From positions 1 through 8,890 of the forward strand of contig JAKEGR010000077.1 in the NCBI GenBank assembly GCA_022615465.1: a stretch of DNA of 8,890 nt, given 5' to 3'. The position numbers and the translations under genes were made by a program. The stretch comes from Planctomycetota bacterium (GTDB lineage: Bacteria; Planctomycetota; Planctomycetia; Pirellulales; Lacipirellulaceae). A model generated the notes under the pieces. That model worked only from the letters and a program-made list of their open reading frames with translations. It was not told where the DNA came from and ran no database searches. Positions 5,884 through 8,890 of this stretch are shown piece after piece. Position 1 is the stretch's first letter. The number at the start of each line of letters is the position of its first letter.

Positions 5884-8148
5884 GTGCAGACACAGGTCGC
5901 ATTGGATGCAATCGGACCAGTCATTCATGGCTACCATGAAAACCCCTTCGAGATCCTTGGTCCCCACGAAATCGAGCAATCGGGCCGACGGGCGATTGCC
6001 GTTCGGGCATACTTGCCGGAGGCCCAACGGGCATGGGTCGTGGACCCAGCCCACCGCCAGCCCATGCCCATGCGGCGAATCCACCCCGCCGGACTTTACG
6101 AGGCGATTTGTCCGGCGGACAGGAACCTCCGTAGTGAGTTGTCGGATCGCTACATCGAGACCGCTCGCTCTCAACACATCGCTCCCCAACCTTACCAACT
6201 CCGCGTGACTTACAAATCTGGTGAGACCCACACAATGCACGACCCCTATGCTTTCCCGCCGATGCTGACTGATTTCGACCTGCATTTACTAAACGAGGGA
6301 AAGCATTGGGACAGCTATGAACGTCTCGGCGCCCACTTGCGAACCATCGACGGCGTTTCCGGCGTGAACTTTGCCGTTTGGGCTCCGAATGCCGAAAGCG
6401 TCTCGGTCGTCGGCGACTTCAACCTGTGGGATCGCCGCAGCCATGCCATGCGCAAACATATCCCCAGCGGCGTCTGGGAACTGTTTGTTCCCGGCATTGG
6501 TGAAGACCAGCATTACAAGTTTTCGGTGAAACAACGCGGCGGGCATGTCGTCGATAAATGTGATCCGTATGGCTTTGCCGCCGAAGTGCCGCCCCGCACC
6601 GCCAACATCGTCGCCAATCTCAACAGTTACCAGTGGAATGACGCCCAGTGGATTGCCCAACGCGTCCAGCACAACGCCCTCGACGCGCCAATCTCGATCT
6701 ATGAAATGCACCTCGGCAGCTGGCAGCGCGACCCAAGCGATCCCGAGCGATGGCTCAGCTACCGCGAACTTGCCCCGCGGGTGGCCGAGTATTGCAAACA
6801 GATGGGCTTTACCCACATCGAACTCCTGCCCGTGAGCGAGCACCCGTTCACCGGAAGCTGGGGCTACCAAACCGTCGGTTATTTCGCGGCTACCAGTCGC
6901 TACGGCACTCCGCGGGATTTCATGTACTTTGTTGATCTACTGCACCAGAATGGCATCGGCATCATCATCGACTGGGTGCCGGCCCATTTTCCCAAGGACG
7001 ATCACGGCCTGCGATCCTTCGACGGCTCGGCCCTGTACGAACATGATGATCCTCGCAAGGGCGAGCATCCCGATTGGGGTACAATGATCTTCAACTACGG
7101 CCGCAACGAAGTGCGCAACTTCTTGCTGTCCAATGCCCTGTTCTGGCTCGACAAATACCACATCGACGGCCTCCGCGTCGACGCCGTGGCCTCCATGCTG
7201 TACCTCGATTACAGCCGCGGCGAGGGCGAATGGGAGCCAAATTGCTTTGGCGGCCGCGAAAACCTTGAAGCAATCGATTTCTTCAAGAAATTCAACGAGG
7301 AAGTGCATCTCCAGTTTCCAGGCGTGCTGACCATCGCCGAGGAATCGACCGCCTGGACCGGCGTCTCGCGCCCCACCTACGTCGGAGGCCTTGGCTTCTC
7401 GCTCAAGTGGAACATGGGCTGGATGAACGACACCCGCCAGTTCATGCACAAGGATTCGATCCACCGCAAATACCATCACGACGAACTCACCTTTTCGTTG
7501 ATCTATGCGTTTACCGAAAACTTCTGTTTGCCCATGTCGCACGATGAAGTCGTTCATGGCAAGGGGTCGCTCCTGGACCAGATGCCCGGCGATCTGTGGC
7601 AGAAGTTCGCCAATCTGCGGCTCCTCTATGGCTACATGTGGACCCACCCCGGCAAGAAGATGCTGTTCATGGGCGGCGAGTTTGGCCAATGGAACGAATG
7701 GAACTGCAACGAGTCGCTCCAGTGGCATCTCCTCCAGTGGCAGTCGCACCAGGGCGTACAGCGTTGGCTCGCCGACCTCAACGCCCTGGTTCGCCGCGAG
7801 CCGGCGCTCCACCAGGTCGATTTCGAGTGGTTCGGATTCGAGTGGATCGATTGCCACAACTGGCAGGACAGCGTCCTGGCCTTCCTCCGCAAGGCGAAGG
7901 ATCCGAGCGATTATGTGCTGGTGTGCTGCAACTTCACGCCCGTGCCACGGCACAACTACCGCATTGGCGTTCCCGAAGTCTGCTGGTTCGAAGAAATCAG
8001 CAACAGCGACTCGACGTTCTACGGCGGCAGCGACGTCGGCAACGGCGGCGGCATCCTGGCCACTAGCCAGGAAAGCCACGGCCGCCCGGCCTCGATCGAA
8101 GTCACCCTCCCGCCGCTGTCGGTTGTCGTCTTCAAACCCAAGCGGTAG
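5884..8148 (+). CDS. glgB: 1,4-alpha-glucan (glycogen) branching enzyme, GH13
   Basis: This 754-residue enzyme cuts alpha-1,4-glucan chains and rejoins them through alpha-1,6 bonds during glycogen synthesis in the cytoplasm. E. coli GlgB has 728 residues. An N-terminal module (about 15-130) begins HENPFEILGPHE. A CBM48 module (about 155-235) contains GVNFAVWAPNAESVSVVGDF and DRRSH. The GH13 barrel starts near residue 265 (ISIYEMHLGSW). Region I is DWVPAHF (Asp363). Region II is GLRVDAVASMLYLDYSR with nucleophile Asp433. Region III is AEEST with acid/base Glu486. Region IV is PMSHDEVVHGKGS with Asp554. These match E. coli Asp405, Glu458 and Asp526 at a constant offset of 28, so the active site is intact. 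A beta-sandwich C-domain ends in SVVVFKPKR. No other glg gene is in the window. It starts at GTG behind a strong ribosome binding site. Confidence 0.97.
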   Translation: MQTQVALDAIGPVIHGYHENPFEILGPHEIEQSGRRAIAVRAYLPEAQRAWVVDPAHRQPMPMRRIHPAGLYEAICPADRNLRSELSDRYIETARSQHIAPQPYQLRVTYKSGETHTMHDPYAFPPMLTDFDLHLLNEGKHWDSYERLGAHLRTIDGVSGVNFAVWAPNAESVSVVGDFNLWDRRSHAMRKHIPSGVWELFVPGIGEDQHYKFSVKQRGGHVVDKCDPYGFAAEVPPRTANIVANLNSYQWNDAQWIAQRVQHNALDAPISIYEMHLGSWQRDPSDPERWLSYRELAPRVAEYCKQMGFTHIELLPVSEHPFTGSWGYQTVGYFAATSRYGTPRDFMYFVDLLHQNGIGIIIDWVPAHFPKDDHGLRSFDGSALYEHDDPRKGEHPDWGTMIFNYGRNEVRNFLLSNALFWLDKYHIDGLRVDAVASMLYLDYSRGEGEWEPNCFGGRENLEAIDFFKKFNEEVHLQFPGVLTIAEESTAWTGVSRPTYVGGLGFSLKWNMGWMNDTRQFMHKDSIHRKYHHDELTFSLIYAFTENFCLPMSHDEVVHGKGSLLDQMPGDLWQKFANLRLLYGYMWTHPGKKMLFMGGEFGQWNEWNCNESLQWHLLQWQSHQGVQRWLADLNALVRREPALHQVDFEWFGFEWIDCHNWQDSVLAFLRKAKDPSDYVLVCCNFTPVPRHNYRIGVPEVCWFEEISNSDSTFYGGSDVGNGGGILATSQESHGRPASIEVTLPPLSVVVFKPKR

Positions 8149-8162
8149 GCCCGTCAACGGGC
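8149..8162. terminator. Short hairpin between convergent glgB and methyltransferase genes
   Basis: GCCCG (8149-8153) and CGGGC (8158-8162) form a 5-bp stem with a TCAA loop immediately after the glgB stop codon and 2 nt before the end of the convergent gene. The position suits a bidirectional terminator, but the stem is short and there is no T-run. Confidence 0.35.
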
Positions 8163-8164
8163 AG

Positions 8165-8890
8165 CTAAACTTCGTACACCTTCAGCACCTCGTCCCCATA
8201 GTGATTGATTACCTTGACGGCGATTTTGCCGGTCTCGGGGCGGTCGAAGGGGCGGCTGGTCGTGCTGTAGAGGCTGCTCCACGCAGCTTCGTCGATTTCA
8301 GCGCGGAGCGCCCGTTTGAGCTTTTCATACGGCTCGTCGGCGCCGGTGAAATAGGCGTGGCGGACGAAGAAGCTTTCGCCGTTGTAGGCGGTGTCGATGA
8401 ACCAGCAAGCGATGTCGTCGGTCGATGACGAGCGGATTTCGCCTGTGGTCGGGTCGTAGACATCGAGGCCCTTGATTTCCACGATGAGCTGGGCACCCTC
8501 ACCCCCGACCCCTCTCCCAGAGGGCGAGGGGGGATGAGTACGGGGTACGGGAGTACTCGGTACTGTCTTGATCTCGATATCCGGCTCGCCGAAGACCATG
8601 AACAGGTTGCCGGCGCCGGTCTTCTTGAGCAGTTCATCGCCCATAGCCAAATCGGGATTCATCTTGGCCGGCAGGACCGTCAGCTTACCATAGCGTTTGA
8701 CTTCTTCGGAGACGTGGGGGTCAAAGGCGAACCCGCAGACGACCAGCAAGTCAAACCCGATCCCCCGCACCGCCTCCTTGGCCGCCTCCTTGACCTGCTG
8801 CGGGCCGACGGTGCCGTGCTCGGGGCCGATGGAAACGGCCACCCGGCGCACGACCCCCCTCTGTCCCCCCTTGCTAAGGGGGGAGGCAGA
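8165..8890 (-). CDS. C-terminal part of a Mod-type adenine-specific DNA methyltransferase (5' end beyond the right edge)
   Basis: The frame is open without a stop to the window edge, giving 241 residues of C-terminus. Segments resemble the conserved C-terminal domain of large site-specific DNA methyltransferases (COG2189/Mod type): RRVAVSIGPEHGTVGPQQV, FDLLVVCGFAFDPHVSEEV, GAGNLFMVFGEPDIEI, DDIACWFIDTAYNGESFF, VRHAYFTGADEPYEKLKRAL, TGKIAVKVINHYGDEVLKVY. In such proteins the catalytic SAM-binding and NPPY/DPPY motifs lie upstream, outside this window, so catalysis cannot be judged. A GTG at 8851 is an internal codon, not the start, because the family sequence continues upstream. Two stretches look foreign: about 25 residues rich in Pro/Gly/Ser (8492-8566) and a SPLSKGGQRG stretch (8852-8890), both encoded by palindromic repeats without loss of frame. 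Family assignment rests on recall of homologues. Partners such as a Res helicase-nuclease would be off the right edge. Confidence 0.68.
   Translation of the reverse strand, partial: SASPLSKGGQRGVVRRVAVSIGPEHGTVGPQQVKEAAKEAVRGIGFDLLVVCGFAFDPHVSEEVKRYGKLTVLPAKMNPDLAMGDELLKKTGAGNLFMVFGEPDIEIKTVPSTPVPRTHPPSPSGRGVGGEGAQLIVEIKGLDVYDPTTGEIRSSSTDDIACWFIDTAYNGESFFVRHAYFTGADEPYEKLKRALRAEIDEAAWSSLYSTTSRPFDRPETGKIAVKVINHYGDEVLKVYEV
8492..8566. repeat. In-frame composite palindromic repeat inside the methyltransferase gene
   Basis: The approximate boundaries come from the break in family-like protein sequence between DIEIK and QLIVEIKG. One part holds a hairpin, CCCCTC-t-CCC-AGA-GGG-c-GAGGGG (8509-8531), a form common among interspersed repeats of GC-rich bacteria. 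The other holds four GTAC tetramers at 8538, 8545, 8553 and 8560, spaced 7-8 nt, including the perfect palindrome GAGTACTC (8551-8558). The encoded residues are TVPSTPVPRTHPPSPSGRGV and onward to GGEGA, which look like a flexible loop. The reading frame is kept. Confidence 0.6.
8864..8884. repeat. Second in-frame palindrome in the methyltransferase gene
   Basis: TCCCCCCTT (8864-8872) and AAGGGGGGA (8876-8884) form a perfect 9-bp stem with a 3-nt loop. It differs in sequence from the repeat at 8492-8566. Read in the gene frame it encodes PLSKGGQ, directly before the conserved RRVAVSIGPEHG segment. A second C-run (8853-8858) lies next to it, so the element may extend on both sides and past the window edge. 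Confidence 0.6.

Noticed and set aside
5626..6285. 219-residue minus-strand frame across the RNase H-like gene and glgB start
   Set aside because: It would run antisense through two recognisable genes and the strong glgB ribosome binding site, and it has no recognisable domain.
6937..8157. 406-residue minus-strand frame opposite glgB
   Set aside because: It is fully antisense to conserved, catalytically complete glgB. Long antisense frames are expected opposite GC-rich genes. The translation shows no recognisable motif.
7505..8428. 307-residue plus-strand frame crossing the end of glgB and the methyltransferase gene
   Set aside because: It is out of frame with glgB and antisense to the methyltransferase. 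Its Arg/Ser/Ala-rich composition is typical of a frame-shifted GC-rich gene.
1..8890. Search for tRNA, rRNA, CRISPR arrays, transposases, integrases and toxin-antitoxin pairs
   Set aside because: I saw no cloverleaf, regularly spaced direct-repeat array, or transposase or integrase motif on either strand, so no such feature is reported.

Overview
The window looks like a chromosomal segment from a planctomycete (Pirellulales-like). This is an inference from moderately high GC, frequent lack of Shine-Dalgarno sites, a Sec-exported cyclophilin, an N-terminal CPxC...CPxC zinc ribbon joined to membrane helices, a stand-alone tandem ACT protein, a degenerate RNase H-like protein, and several palindromic repeat families, some inside a gene. 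No rRNA, tRNA, CRISPR array or transposase gene was seen.

Layout from left to right. Positions 1-121 (minus) hold the first 40 codons of a secreted peptidyl-prolyl isomerase, with a good sigma70-type promoter upstream. Positions 496-897 (minus) encode a YbgC-like hotdog acyl-CoA thioesterase. Positions 1285-1773 (plus) encode a tandem ACT protein with a strong ribosome binding site. Positions 1946-2656 (plus) encode a zinc-ribbon protein with five predicted membrane helices. Positions 2739-2850 form a palindromic, REPIN-like repeat cluster. Positions 2892-4223 (plus) encode a SAMHD1/COG1078-type HD phosphohydrolase that converges, with a 4-nt CTAG overlap, on a minus-strand gene (4220-4666). 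That gene encodes a small protein made almost entirely of four 24-residue MshEN-like repeats. Positions 5107-5814 (plus) encode an RNase H-fold protein lacking key catalytic residues, followed by glgB (5884-8148), a complete glycogen branching enzyme. Positions 8165-8890 (minus) hold the C-terminal part of a large Mod-type adenine DNA methyltransferase that continues past the right edge.

The genes are mostly singletons with unrelated housekeeping roles: protein folding, acyl-CoA hydrolysis, amino-acid or allosteric sensing, nucleotide hydrolysis and glycogen synthesis. I see no complete new multi-gene system. The signals most worth attention are the palindromic repeats that appear to have been inserted in frame into the methyltransferase gene, the REPIN-like element, the four-repeat MshEN-like mini-protein, and the catalytically altered RNase H-like protein next to glgB. 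The methyltransferase may belong to a restriction or defence locus lying beyond the right edge, but its partners cannot be seen here.
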